Source: Planctomycetota bacterium (GTDB lineage Bacteria > Planctomycetota > J058 > J103). From it: a stretch of DNA of 5,043 nt. The first letter of the stretch is position 1; the number at the start of each line of letters is the position of its first letter. The stretch spans positions 1 through 5,043 of the forward strand of contig RFJN01000242.1 in assembly GCA_003694875.1 (NCBI GenBank), given 5' to 3'. The notes below the pieces were generated by a model, which was given only the letters and a program-made list of their open reading frames with translations, searched no databases and was not told the origin of the DNA. This document shows, one piece after another, positions 1-5,043 of this stretch. Made by a program: the position numbers and the translations under genes.

Positions 1-105
1 AAGGGGCTCGCGGCCGCGTTCGTCGCCTTCTGCCTGAGCGACGACGGGCAGCGCATCGCCCTCGAGAGCGGCTACGTCCCGCTGCGCGATGTCCCGGCGC
101 ACTGA
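1..105 (+). CDS. pstS: Phosphate ABC transporter, periplasmic phosphate-binding protein PstS (C-terminal end only)
   Basis: The open frame from base 1 encodes 34 residues and stops at TGA 103-105; the 5' part lies outside the window. The tail contains the segment LSDDGQRIALESGYVPL, which matches the usual C-terminus of PstS-type binding proteins, where a final helix ending in 'S-x-x-G-Q-x-I' is followed by 'x-GYVPL'. PstS captures inorganic phosphate in the periplasm and hands it to the PstC-PstA permease. The identification rests on this tail plus its position directly before pstC. The signal peptide and phosphate-binding residues cannot be seen. Its last 17 bases overlap the start of pstC, which suggests translational coupling. 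Confidence 0.85.
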   Translation, partial: KGLAAAFVAFCLSDDGQRIALESGYVPLRDVPAH

Positions 106-994
106 CGGCGGCCCGCGGCGGCGACTCGCCGAGGGGGGGATCCGTGCGCTGCTGCTCGTTCTCGCGAGCACGGCGACGCTCGTGGTCGTGCTGATCTTCC
201 TCTTTCTCGCGAGGGAGGGGCTGCCCGCGCTCGAGCGGCTGTCGCCGGAGCAGCTGCTCTCGCGCCGCTGGCAGCCCACGAGCGAGAGCGCGCCCTCGTT
301 CGGTCTGCTGCCGCTGCTCGCGGGCAGCGGGCTGGTAACCGCGCTCGCCACCCTGATCGCGCTGCCGTTCGGGGTGGGTGGCGCGGTCTACCTCGCCTCG
401 TTCGCGCGAGCCCGCGAGCGCGAGATCCTCAAGCCCGTGATCGAGCTGGTGGCGGCGGTCCCGTCGGTCGTGCTGGGGTTCTTCGGGATCGTGACCGTGG
501 GGCCGGCGCTCAAGCAGCTTCTGGGCCTGCAAACGAGCCTCAACGCGCTCACCGGCGCGTGCGTGCTCGCGTTCATGGCCATCCCCACGATCCTCACGAT
601 CGCCGAGGACGCGCTGCGCGCGGTGCCGCGCGCGCACCGCGAGGCGGCGCTCGCGCTCGGCGCGAGTCCCTGGCAGGCGAGCTGGAGTGTGGTGGTCCCG
701 GCCGCGCTGCCGGGGATCGGCGCGGCGGTCATGCTCGGGATCGGACGGGTGATCGGCGAGACGATGGCCGTGATGATGTGCACCGGCAACGCGGCGATCA
801 TCACGTGCGATCCGACCGAGTCGGTGCGCACCATGACGGCGACGATCGCGGCCGAGATGGGCGAGGTGGTCTACGGGGGGCTGCACTACCGGGTGCTGTT
901 CCTGATCGGGCTGCTGTTGCTGTCGATCACGCTGGTGGTGAATCTGCTCGCGCAGCGCTGGGTGCGAGCGAGCGTGGGGGGGCGCGGGTCGTGA
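89..994 (+). CDS. pstC: Phosphate ABC transporter permease PstC
   Basis: This 301-residue inner-membrane protein is one of the two channel subunits of the PstSCAB phosphate importer. About six membrane segments are visible, starting at residues 18-40 and 73-96 and ending at 268-290. The permease EAA loop, which docks on the ATPase, is REAALALGA (184-192) running on to LPG (207-209). Two further family signatures are VPSVVLGFFG (124-133) and GRVIGETMAVM (219-229). The length is normal for the short PstC type (about 300 residues), without the large periplasmic insertion seen in some gammaproteobacterial PstC proteins. The ATG at 89 is the only sensible start: it leaves a short basic N-terminus before the first membrane segment. 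No Shine-Dalgarno motif lies at the normal distance, so translation probably depends on ribosomes finishing pstS, which overlaps by 17 bp. Two cysteines, C231 and C240, flank a loop expected to face the periplasm. Confidence 0.95.
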   Translation: MSRRTDGGPRRRLAEGGIRALLLVLASTATLVVVLIFLFLAREGLPALERLSPEQLLSRRWQPTSESAPSFGLLPLLAGSGLVTALATLIALPFGVGGAVYLASFARAREREILKPVIELVAAVPSVVLGFFGIVTVGPALKQLLGLQTSLNALTGACVLAFMAIPTILTIAEDALRAVPRAHREAALALGASPWQASWSVVVPAALPGIGAAVMLGIGRVIGETMAVMMCTGNAAIITCDPTESVRTMTATIAAEMGEVVYGGLHYRVLFLIGLLLLSITLVVNLLAQRWVRASVGGRGS

Positions 995-1839
995 CCCACC
1001 GACCGTGGGAACGTGCGGGGACGTGGCTGCTGCGGGCGCTGACCTACGCCATGGCGGCCGGGGTCGTGTACGTGCTGGGCGAGATCGTGGTGCGCGGACT
1101 GCCGGTGATCGACCTCGAGTTCCTCACCGCCGCGCCGCGCGAGGGCGGGCTCGCCGGCGGCATCTTCCCCGCGATCGTGGGCACGCTGTGGCTGGTGGTC
1201 GGCACCGCGCTCGTCTCCCTGCCCCTGGGCATGGGGGCGGCGATCTATTTCTCGGAGTACGCGCGCGACAGCCGCTGGAGCCGCTGGCTGCGCACCGGCG
1301 TGATCACCCTCGCGGGTATCCCGTCGATCGTGTTCGGTCTGTTCGGGCTCGGTCTCTTCGTGATCTTCCTGGGCTTCGGCGCGTCGGTGCTCGCCGGCTC
1401 GCTCACGCTCGCGTTCATGATCCTGCCGGTGATCATCGTGGCGAGCGAGGAGGCGCTGCGCACGGTGCCGCAGGCCTACCGGGAGGCGAGCCTCGCGCTC
1501 GGCGCGACGCGCTGGCAGACGATCCGGCACGCGGTGCTGCCGTACGCGCTGCCGGGCATGCTGACCGGCTCGATCCTCGGGATCGGACGCGCGGCGGGCG
1601 AGACGGCGCCGATCCTGTTCACCGTGGCGGCGTTCTACCTTCCCGATCTGCCGTCGTCGGTCTTCGACCAGGTCATGGCGCTGCCCTACCACCTGTTCAT
1701 CCTCGCGACCCAGCACCCCGATCCGGCCGCACGCCCCATGCAGTACGGCACCGCGCTCGTGCTCGTGGCGCTGGTGCTCGGTGTCAACGCGGTGGCGATC
1801 GTGGCGCGCGCCCGCTTCCGTCGGAGGTACCGCTCGTGA
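991..1839 (+). CDS. pstA: Phosphate ABC transporter permease PstA
   Basis: This 282-residue second permease subunit pairs with PstC to form the phosphate channel in the inner membrane. Typical PstA motifs are GIPSIVFGLFGLGLF (109-123), the EAA loop REASLALGATRW (164-175) running on to LPG (187-189), and GRAAGETAPILFT (199-211). Hydrophobic segments lie near 15-35, 58-85, 104-130, 134-152, 190-218 and 251-273. The frame stays open far upstream, but that part is antisense-like arginine-rich shadow of pstC. I chose GTG at 991 because it overlaps the pstC stop as GTGA, has a G-run (976-982) eight bases upstream as a possible ribosome binding site, and gives a family-typical N-terminus. Coupling to pstC translation is expected. 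Confidence 0.94.
   Translation: MTHRPWERAGTWLLRALTYAMAAGVVYVLGEIVVRGLPVIDLEFLTAAPREGGLAGGIFPAIVGTLWLVVGTALVSLPLGMGAAIYFSEYARDSRWSRWLRTGVITLAGIPSIVFGLFGLGLFVIFLGFGASVLAGSLTLAFMILPVIIVASEEALRTVPQAYREASLALGATRWQTIRHAVLPYALPGMLTGSILGIGRAAGETAPILFTVAAFYLPDLPSSVFDQVMALPYHLFILATQHPDPAARPMQYGTALVLVALVLGVNAVAIVARARFRRRYRS
1823..1828 (+). promoter_or_regulatory. Ribosome binding site of pstB
   Basis: GGAGGT, a near-perfect Shine-Dalgarno match, lies inside the last codons of pstA with seven bases between it and the GTG at 1836. It decides the start of pstB, because the reading frame itself stays open far upstream. Confidence 0.75.
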
Positions 1840-2666
1840 CGCAACCGCAACGCGACGAATCCGCCGCCGCGCGGCGGGGCGAGCCGCAGGCGCAGCAACC
1901 GACCGCGCCCCCGCGCACCAAGATCGAGGTCGAGAGGCTGTCGTTCTGGTACGGCGACAAGCAGGTGCTGCACGAGATCGATCTGCGCATCCCGGAACGC
2001 GGGGTCACGGCACTGATCGGACCGTCCGGCTGCGGCAAGTCGACGTTCCTGCGCACGCTCAACCGCATGAACGAGATCATCGAGGGCACGCGCCACAGCG
2101 GCAGCGTGCGGCTCGACGGACAGGAGATCTACGACCGCTCGGTGGACGTGGTGGCGCTGCGCAAGCGCGTCGGCATGGTGTTCCAGCGGCCGAACCCGTT
2201 TCCGAAGTCGATCTTCGACAACGTCGCCTACGGCCCGCGCATCCACGGCGAGCGCAACCGGCGGCGGCTCGCGGAGATCGTCGAACGCTCGCTGCGGCGG
2301 GCCGCGCTGTGGGACGAGGTGAAGGACAGGCTCGGGGACTCGGCGCTCGCGCTCTCGGGCGGCCAGCAGCAGCGGCTGTGCATCGCGCGCGCGCTCGCGA
2401 CCGAGCCCGAGGTGCTGCTCATGGACGAGCCGGCCTCGGCGCTCGACCCGAAGGCGACGGGCGCGATCGAGGACCTGATCTACGAGCTGCGCAGCGGCTA
2501 CACGATCCTGATCGTCACCCACAACATGCAGCAGGCCGCGCGCGTCTCGGAGCGCACGGCGTTCTTCTACGAGGGGCGGCTGATCGAATACGGACCGACC
2601 GAGCAGATCTTCACCCGCCCGCGAGAGCAGCGTACCGAGGACTACGTGACGGGGCGGTTCGGCTGA
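1836..2666 (+). CDS. pstB: Phosphate ABC transporter ATP-binding protein PstB
   Basis: This 276-residue cytoplasmic ATPase of the PstSCAB importer works as a dimer docked on PstC and PstA. All nucleotide-binding motifs are present: Walker A GPSGCGKST (62-70), Q-loop Q117 in VFQRPNPFP, ABC signature LSGGQQQR (173-180), Walker B VLLMDEP with catalytic E198, D-loop SALD (201-204) and H-loop H229. Features typical of PstB include TLNRMNE (74-80) and RPNPFPKSI (118-126). The first 27 residues, rich in Q, P, A and R, precede the conserved core (KIEVERLSFWYG, from 29) and make it slightly longer than many PstB proteins. The GTG start is supported by the GGAGGT site and by the four-base GTGA overlap with the pstA stop. 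No key residue is missing, so the enzyme should be active. Confidence 0.96.
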   Translation: MTQPQRDESAAARRGEPQAQQPTAPPRTKIEVERLSFWYGDKQVLHEIDLRIPERGVTALIGPSGCGKSTFLRTLNRMNEIIEGTRHSGSVRLDGQEIYDRSVDVVALRKRVGMVFQRPNPFPKSIFDNVAYGPRIHGERNRRRLAEIVERSLRRAALWDEVKDRLGDSALALSGGQQQRLCIARALATEPEVLLMDEPASALDPKATGAIEDLIYELRSGYTILIVTHNMQQAARVSERTAFFYEGRLIEYGPTEQIFTRPREQRTEDYVTGRFG

Positions 2667-2688
2667 GCGGCGAGGCGGAGAAACGGAC

Positions 2689-3387
2689 ATGTCGAAGCAC
2701 CTGCAGCGCGATCTCGAACGGCTCAACGAGCGCATTCTCACCCTCGGCGCGAAGGTGGAGGAGGCGGCGAACAAGGCGATCACGGCGTTGCTCGCGCGAC
2801 GACGCGATCTGGCAGACGAGGTGTGCGCGGGTGACGAGGCCATCGACGAGGGCGAGGTCGAGATCGAGCTCGAGTGCCTCAAGATCCTGGCGCTGCACCA
2901 GCCGGTGGCGCAGGATCTGCGCTACATCGTGAGTGTGCTCAAGGTGAACAACGACCTCGAGCGCATAGGCGATCTGGCCGTGAACCTCGCCGAGCGGGCG
3001 CTGCTTCTGCTCGAGTACGAGCCGATCCGCGTGCCGGTCGACCTGCCGCGCATGGCCGACGACGTGCGAACCATGATCCACACCGCGCTCGAGTCGCTCG
3101 TGCAGCGCGACGCCCGGCAGGCGCGGGAGGTGCTCGCCATGGACGACCGGGTCGACGAGACGCACACGCACATGTTCGAGGCGGTGGAGCAGCTGATCCG
3201 CGAGGACGTCGACCGGATCCGGCCGGCGATCGCGACCCTCAGCGCCTCGCGTTACCTCGAGCGCATGGCCGATCTCGCGACCAATGTCGCCGAGGACGTG
3301 GTGTTCCTCGTCGAGGGCGAGGTGATCCGGCACGCGACGGTGCCGGTGGACGAGGACGCGGCCACGGCGGAGGACGCGACAGCGTAG
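2689..3387 (+). CDS. phoU: Phosphate signalling and transport regulator PhoU
   Basis: This 232-residue cytoplasmic helical protein is the usual last gene of pst operons. PhoU proteins restrain Pst uptake and are needed to keep the PhoR/PhoB system off when phosphate is plentiful. Two three-helix repeats are visible. Each carries the metal-binding E/D-x-x-x-D signature: DLERIGDLAVN (89-99) in repeat one and YLERMADLATN (189-199) in repeat two. The conserved QPVAQDLR (71-78) precedes the first. The length is normal for the family. The C-terminal tail from about 215 is acidic and alanine-rich and is probably disordered. The ATG at 2689 has GGAG (2677-2680) eight bases upstream. The gene follows pstB after 22 bp and is very likely co-transcribed with it. 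Confidence 0.95.
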   Translation: MSKHLQRDLERLNERILTLGAKVEEAANKAITALLARRRDLADEVCAGDEAIDEGEVEIELECLKILALHQPVAQDLRYIVSVLKVNNDLERIGDLAVNLAERALLLLEYEPIRVPVDLPRMADDVRTMIHTALESLVQRDARQAREVLAMDDRVDETHTHMFEAVEQLIREDVDRIRPAIATLSASRYLERMADLATNVAEDVVFLVEGEVIRHATVPVDEDAATAEDATA

Positions 3388-3388
3388 C

Positions 3389-3409
3389 GGCGCCCCGGGT
3401 CCCGGCGCC
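3389..3409 (+). terminator. Candidate GC-rich hairpin at the 3' end of the pst-phoU operon
   Basis: GGCGCC (3389-3394) and GGCGCC (3404-3409) can pair as a 6-bp stem with a 9-base loop, starting two bases after the phoU stop codon. Alternative pairings inside it (CCGGG with CCCGG) also exist. No T-run follows, so it is not a classical intrinsic terminator. It may slow polymerase, protect the 3' end, or simply reflect GC-rich sequence. Confidence 0.25.
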
Positions 3410-3435
3410 CGGTGCAAGGAACAATCGCCAGCGTC

Positions 3436-3468
3436 GTTGGTGCGACGGCGAGACGCCGTCGCTCCGAC
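3436..3468. repeat. REP-like palindrome 1
   Basis: The left arm GTTGGTGCGACGGCG (3436-3450) pairs with CGCCGTCGCTCCGAC (3454-3468) around a three-base AGA loop. The inner nine pairs are perfect (GCGACGGCG / CGCCGTCGC). The outer part adds five more pairs (one a T-G wobble) and one T-T mismatch. The length, high stability, extragenic position between convergent genes, and near-symmetrical arms with a mismatch fit repetitive extragenic palindromes. It could also act as a bidirectional factor-independent pause or an mRNA-stabilising hairpin for phoU and gluQ transcripts, although no T-run follows on either side. A repeat family cannot be proved from one window; the related second element supports it. 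Confidence 0.55.
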
Positions 3469-3569
3469 AACTATGTGGCGCCTCGAGCACCCGAGTCCGC
3501 CCGCCGCATGTCGCCTCCTCGAGAAGGCTCCCTGTAGCAGTTGCCGCGTCGATCGGAGCGTACGTCCGC

Positions 3570-3638
3570 GTCGCGGGGTTTCCCCAACATCCCGCAGGGG
3601 CGGGGTTGATCCCCGCCCGCACCAACCGGGTTCGCGAC
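3570..3638. repeat. REP-like palindrome 2 within a larger foldable element
   Basis: The core hairpin pairs GGGCGGGG (3598-3605) with CCCCGCCC (3611-3618) around a TTGAT loop. It is followed by GCACCAAC (3619-3626), the same outer motif that borders palindrome 1 in the opposite orientation. A smaller hairpin, GGGG-TTT-CCCC (3575-3585), lies to the left. An outer pair, GTCGCG (3570-3575) with CGCGAC (3633-3638), can close the whole 69-base region, although its last base competes with the small hairpin. This is either a second REP-like unit or part of a composite element together with palindrome 1. The fold is seen in the sequence; the function is unknown. Confidence 0.45.
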
Positions 3639-3703
3639 AAGCCATTGCACCGCCCCGCACCGGCCCGGGCTCCCCGCCCAGGCCGTCCGGAACACCCCCC
3701 GGC

Positions 3704-4726
3704 TCACGCCCCGAGCGCCGCGGGGGCGATGCCGATCTCGCGCGCGAAGCGCTCGGGCTCGAGCACGCACGGCTCGGGCGGCACGGCGTCGAGCCGAAAG
3801 GCCGCGAGCAACGCCTCGGGGTGCTCGACCGCGTCGACGTCGATACCGAGCGAGCGCGCGAGCCAGCCGAGCAGCGCGGCGGGCCGCGCCCCGGCCGCGC
3901 GGATCGCGGCGATCCGCGTGTCGCCGTGGCGCTTGGCGAGCCGTCGGCCGTCGGGTCCGACCACGAGCGGGAGGTGGACGAAGGCGGGCGGCTCGTGGCC
4001 GAGCGCCCGGTAGAGAAGGATCTGGCGCGGGGTCGAGGGGAGCAGGTCGTCACCGCGCACGACCTCGGTCACGCCCATGGCGAGATCGTCCACCACGACC
4101 GCGAGCTGGTAGGCGTGGCTCGCGCCGTGGCGCGCGACGACGAAGTCGCCGATCCGGTGCGCGGGCGCGTCGAGCGGCGGTGCGAAGCGATCGCGCACCC
4201 GCACGTGCGCCTGCGGCGGGACACGGAAGCGGATCGCGGCGGCCCGTGGCCGCGCGGCGAGCTGCGCCGCATGCCAACCCGGAAAGCGATCGCGGCAGGT
4301 GCCGGGGTACAGCGGCCCGTCGAGCCCGTGCGGGGCGGAGGCGCTGCTCGTCACGTCGCGACGGGTGCAGCTGCACGCGTAGAGGTGTCCCCCGGCGGCA
4401 AGCCGTCCGAGCGCGCGCCGGTAGTGCGCGCTGCGCCGACTCTGGACGTAGGGGGCGTGCGGCCCGCCACGCTCCGGCCCCTCGTCCCAGTCGAGCCCGA
4501 GCCAGCGCAGGTCCTCGAGCAGCGCACGGCTCGCGCCGCGCTTGACCTTCGGGTGGTCGAGATCCTCGATCCGCAGCAGCAGCCGCCCGTCCTCCTGGCG
4601 CGCGCGCAGCCAGGCGACGAGAAAGGTGCGCACGTTGCCGACGTGCAGCGCCCCGGTCGGGCTCGGCGCGAGCCGTCCGACGTACGGGCGCCCACGGGGT
4701 TCGTGCGTACCGGGCAGCGCCGTCAC
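3704..4726 (-). CDS. gluQ: Glutamyl-Q tRNA(Asp) synthetase (GluQ-RS, YadB family)
   Basis: This 340-residue cytoplasmic enzyme activates glutamate and attaches it to the queuosine base at the wobble position (34) of tRNA(Asp), not to the tRNA 3' end. The catalytic core is GluRS-like: APSPTGALHVGN (20-31) is the HIGH-type motif, RIEDLDHP (52-59) follows, and RRLAKRHGD (261-269) stands in for KMSKS. A zinc site of GluQ type is visible as C118-x-C120, Y140 and C144. YQLAVVVDD (206-214) and VTEVVRGDDLL (219-229) match the glutamate- and tRNA-binding core. The protein ends soon after the KMSKS region, so it lacks the anticodon-binding domain of full GluRS (about 470 residues), which decides the call. 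It is somewhat longer than the usual 290-310. The start is GTG at 4726, the only plausible start after the in-frame stop at 4811-4813. Its Shine-Dalgarno is weak, so it may depend on the upstream gene 46 bp away. Confidence 0.92.
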   Translation of the reverse strand: MTALPGTHEPRGRPYVGRLAPSPTGALHVGNVRTFLVAWLRARQEDGRLLLRIEDLDHPKVKRGASRALLEDLRWLGLDWDEGPERGGPHAPYVQSRRSAHYRRALGRLAAGGHLYACSCTRRDVTSSASAPHGLDGPLYPGTCRDRFPGWHAAQLAARPRAAAIRFRVPPQAHVRVRDRFAPPLDAPAHRIGDFVVARHGASHAYQLAVVVDDLAMGVTEVVRGDDLLPSTPRQILLYRALGHEPPAFVHLPLVVGPDGRRLAKRHGDTRIAAIRAAGARPAALLGWLARSLGIDVDAVEHPEALLAAFRLDAVPPEPCVLEPERFAREIGIAPAALGA

Positions 4727-4772
4727 CGGCGCACCGCGGCCCCGGATCGCCCCCCCGGCCCGAACCGGGTCC

Positions 4773-5043
4773 TCACGAGCCGGACGGCCACGTACCCGGC
4801 GGCACCATGATCACGCCGGAGTTCCAGGGGAACTCCGGCAGCGGGCGCTCCTCGATCGCGTCCGGGTTGTCGGGCATGGACGTCCAGTGGAACTCGTTGA
4901 CGCGTCCGTTCTGGCCCACGAAGGTGTGCATGCCGCCCCGGGCGAGTCCGAAGAAGAACGGTACCTTCTTGAGCTTCTCGTAGCCGGAGGTGTCGAGCTT
5001 GGTGCCGGCGCCGGGGGTGGGCCGGTAGTCGGTCACGACGTCG
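4773..5043 (-). CDS. Unrecognised protein, C-terminal part (continues past the window edge)
   Basis: On the - strand the frame is open from the right edge to TGA at 4773-4775, giving 90 residues. A GTG lies at 5036, but the frame continues upstream as D-V-V without a stop and no ribosome binding site is visible in the few bases left, so I treat the gene as truncated by the window. I do not recognise the family. Visible features are a KLKKVPFFFG stretch, GGMHTFVGQNGRVNEFHW with two histidines, an acidic and proline-rich part (PDNPDAIEERPLPEFPW), and a hydrophobic GVIMVPPGTWP close to the end. There is no membrane segment and no cysteine in the visible part. The residue mix looks like a folded, non-repetitive domain rather than a shadow frame. 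It lies 46 bp upstream of gluQ on the same strand and may be co-transcribed with it. Confidence 0.7.
   Translation of the reverse strand, partial: DVVTDYRPTPGAGTKLDTSGYEKLKKVPFFFGLARGGMHTFVGQNGRVNEFHWTSMPDNPDAIEERPLPEFPWNSGVIMVPPGTWPSGS

Larger units (their letters stand above)
3388..3703. other. Convergent intergenic region between phoU and gluQ
   Basis: This 316-bp stretch lies between two genes pointing at each other. The open frames crossing it are fragments or extensions of shadows and look like no family I know. It contains a GC-rich hairpin directly after phoU, two strong palindromes listed separately, and an 8-bp direct repeat CCGCGTCG (3544-3551 and 3566-3573). On the - strand a 12-codon frame (3509 down to 3471) has a strong GAGGAGG motif (3514-3520) four bases before its ATG, but nothing downstream for it to regulate. 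No tRNA or recognisable RNA gene was seen. Confidence 0.7.

Noticed and set aside
559..990. Upstream extension of the pstA frame to an ATG at 559
   Set aside because: The extra 144 residues are read out of frame through pstC, are R/G/D-rich and lack family similarity. The GTG at 991 gives a normal PstA.
1005..1835. Upstream extension of the pstB frame
   Set aside because: It is a shadow of pstA. The GGAGGT site and the GTGA overlap place the true start at 1836.
1686..2882. Long - strand open frame (398 codons) opposite pstB
   Set aside because: It is a shadow of pstB and phoU, with no motifs and no ribosome binding site that would favour it over the strongly conserved + strand genes.
3276..3278. 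Leucine (L196) after the second metal-site aspartate of PhoU, where many PhoU proteins have histidine
   Set aside because: The position is not part of the E/D-x-x-x-D metal signature and varies in the family (E. coli PhoU, as I recall it, has arginine), so it is not a sign of lost function.
2611..4053. Long - strand open frame (480 codons) across phoU and the intergenic region
   Set aside because: It runs opposite phoU and over the palindromes and the end of gluQ. Its composition is low-complexity R/S/H/V-rich, with no recognisable domain.
4757..4772. Small hairpin (CCCG-AAC-CGGG, 4760-4770) between the right-edge gene and gluQ
   Set aside because: Four base pairs with no T-run in GC-rich DNA are expected by chance; there is no good case for a terminator between these two genes.
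3437..4810. Long + strand open frame (457 codons) opposite gluQ
   Set aside because: It is antisense to a well-supported gluQ, arginine- and proline-rich without family motifs, and typical of the false frames produced by high third-position GC.

Overview
The window is GC-rich (about 70% by eye). It carries the 3' part of a high-affinity phosphate uptake operon on the + strand, followed on the - strand by a tRNA-modification gene and the C-terminal part of an unrecognised gene. A Pst operon ending in phoU, a glutamyl-Q tRNA(Asp) synthetase and REP-like extragenic palindromes together suggest a high-GC proteobacterium. A gammaproteobacterium is my best guess, but this is inference from gene content and style. 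Nothing here fixes the genus.

Left block (1-3387, + strand): the end of pstS (periplasmic phosphate-binding protein), then pstC and pstA (the two membrane permeases), pstB (ATPase) and phoU (negative regulator and modulator of the transporter). The genes are packed tightly. pstS and pstC overlap by 17 bp, pstC/pstA and pstA/pstB each overlap through a GTGA start/stop, and phoU follows pstB after 22 bp. They almost certainly form one transcript. Its promoter, and any Pho box, would lie upstream of pstS and outside the window. PstS delivers phosphate to the PstC-PstA channel, the PstB dimer powers import, and PhoU links transporter state to the PhoR/PhoB two-component system (not in the window).

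Middle block (3388-3703): a 316-bp convergent intergenic region between phoU and gluQ with no convincing gene. It holds a GC-rich hairpin just after phoU and two strong palindromes in opposite orientation. The palindromes share a perfect 9-bp outer motif (GTTGGTGCG / CGCACCAAC), as expected of a pair of REP-like elements.

Right block (3704-5043, - strand): gluQ, encoding a truncated GluRS paralogue that glutamylates queuosine in tRNA(Asp). It is preceded, 46 bp upstream on the same strand, by the last 90 codons of a protein I do not recognise. gluQ is not next to dksA in this window, unlike in E. coli.

I see no novel defence, mobile or biosynthetic system. The items most worth a second look are the REP-like pair and the unrecognised right-edge protein.
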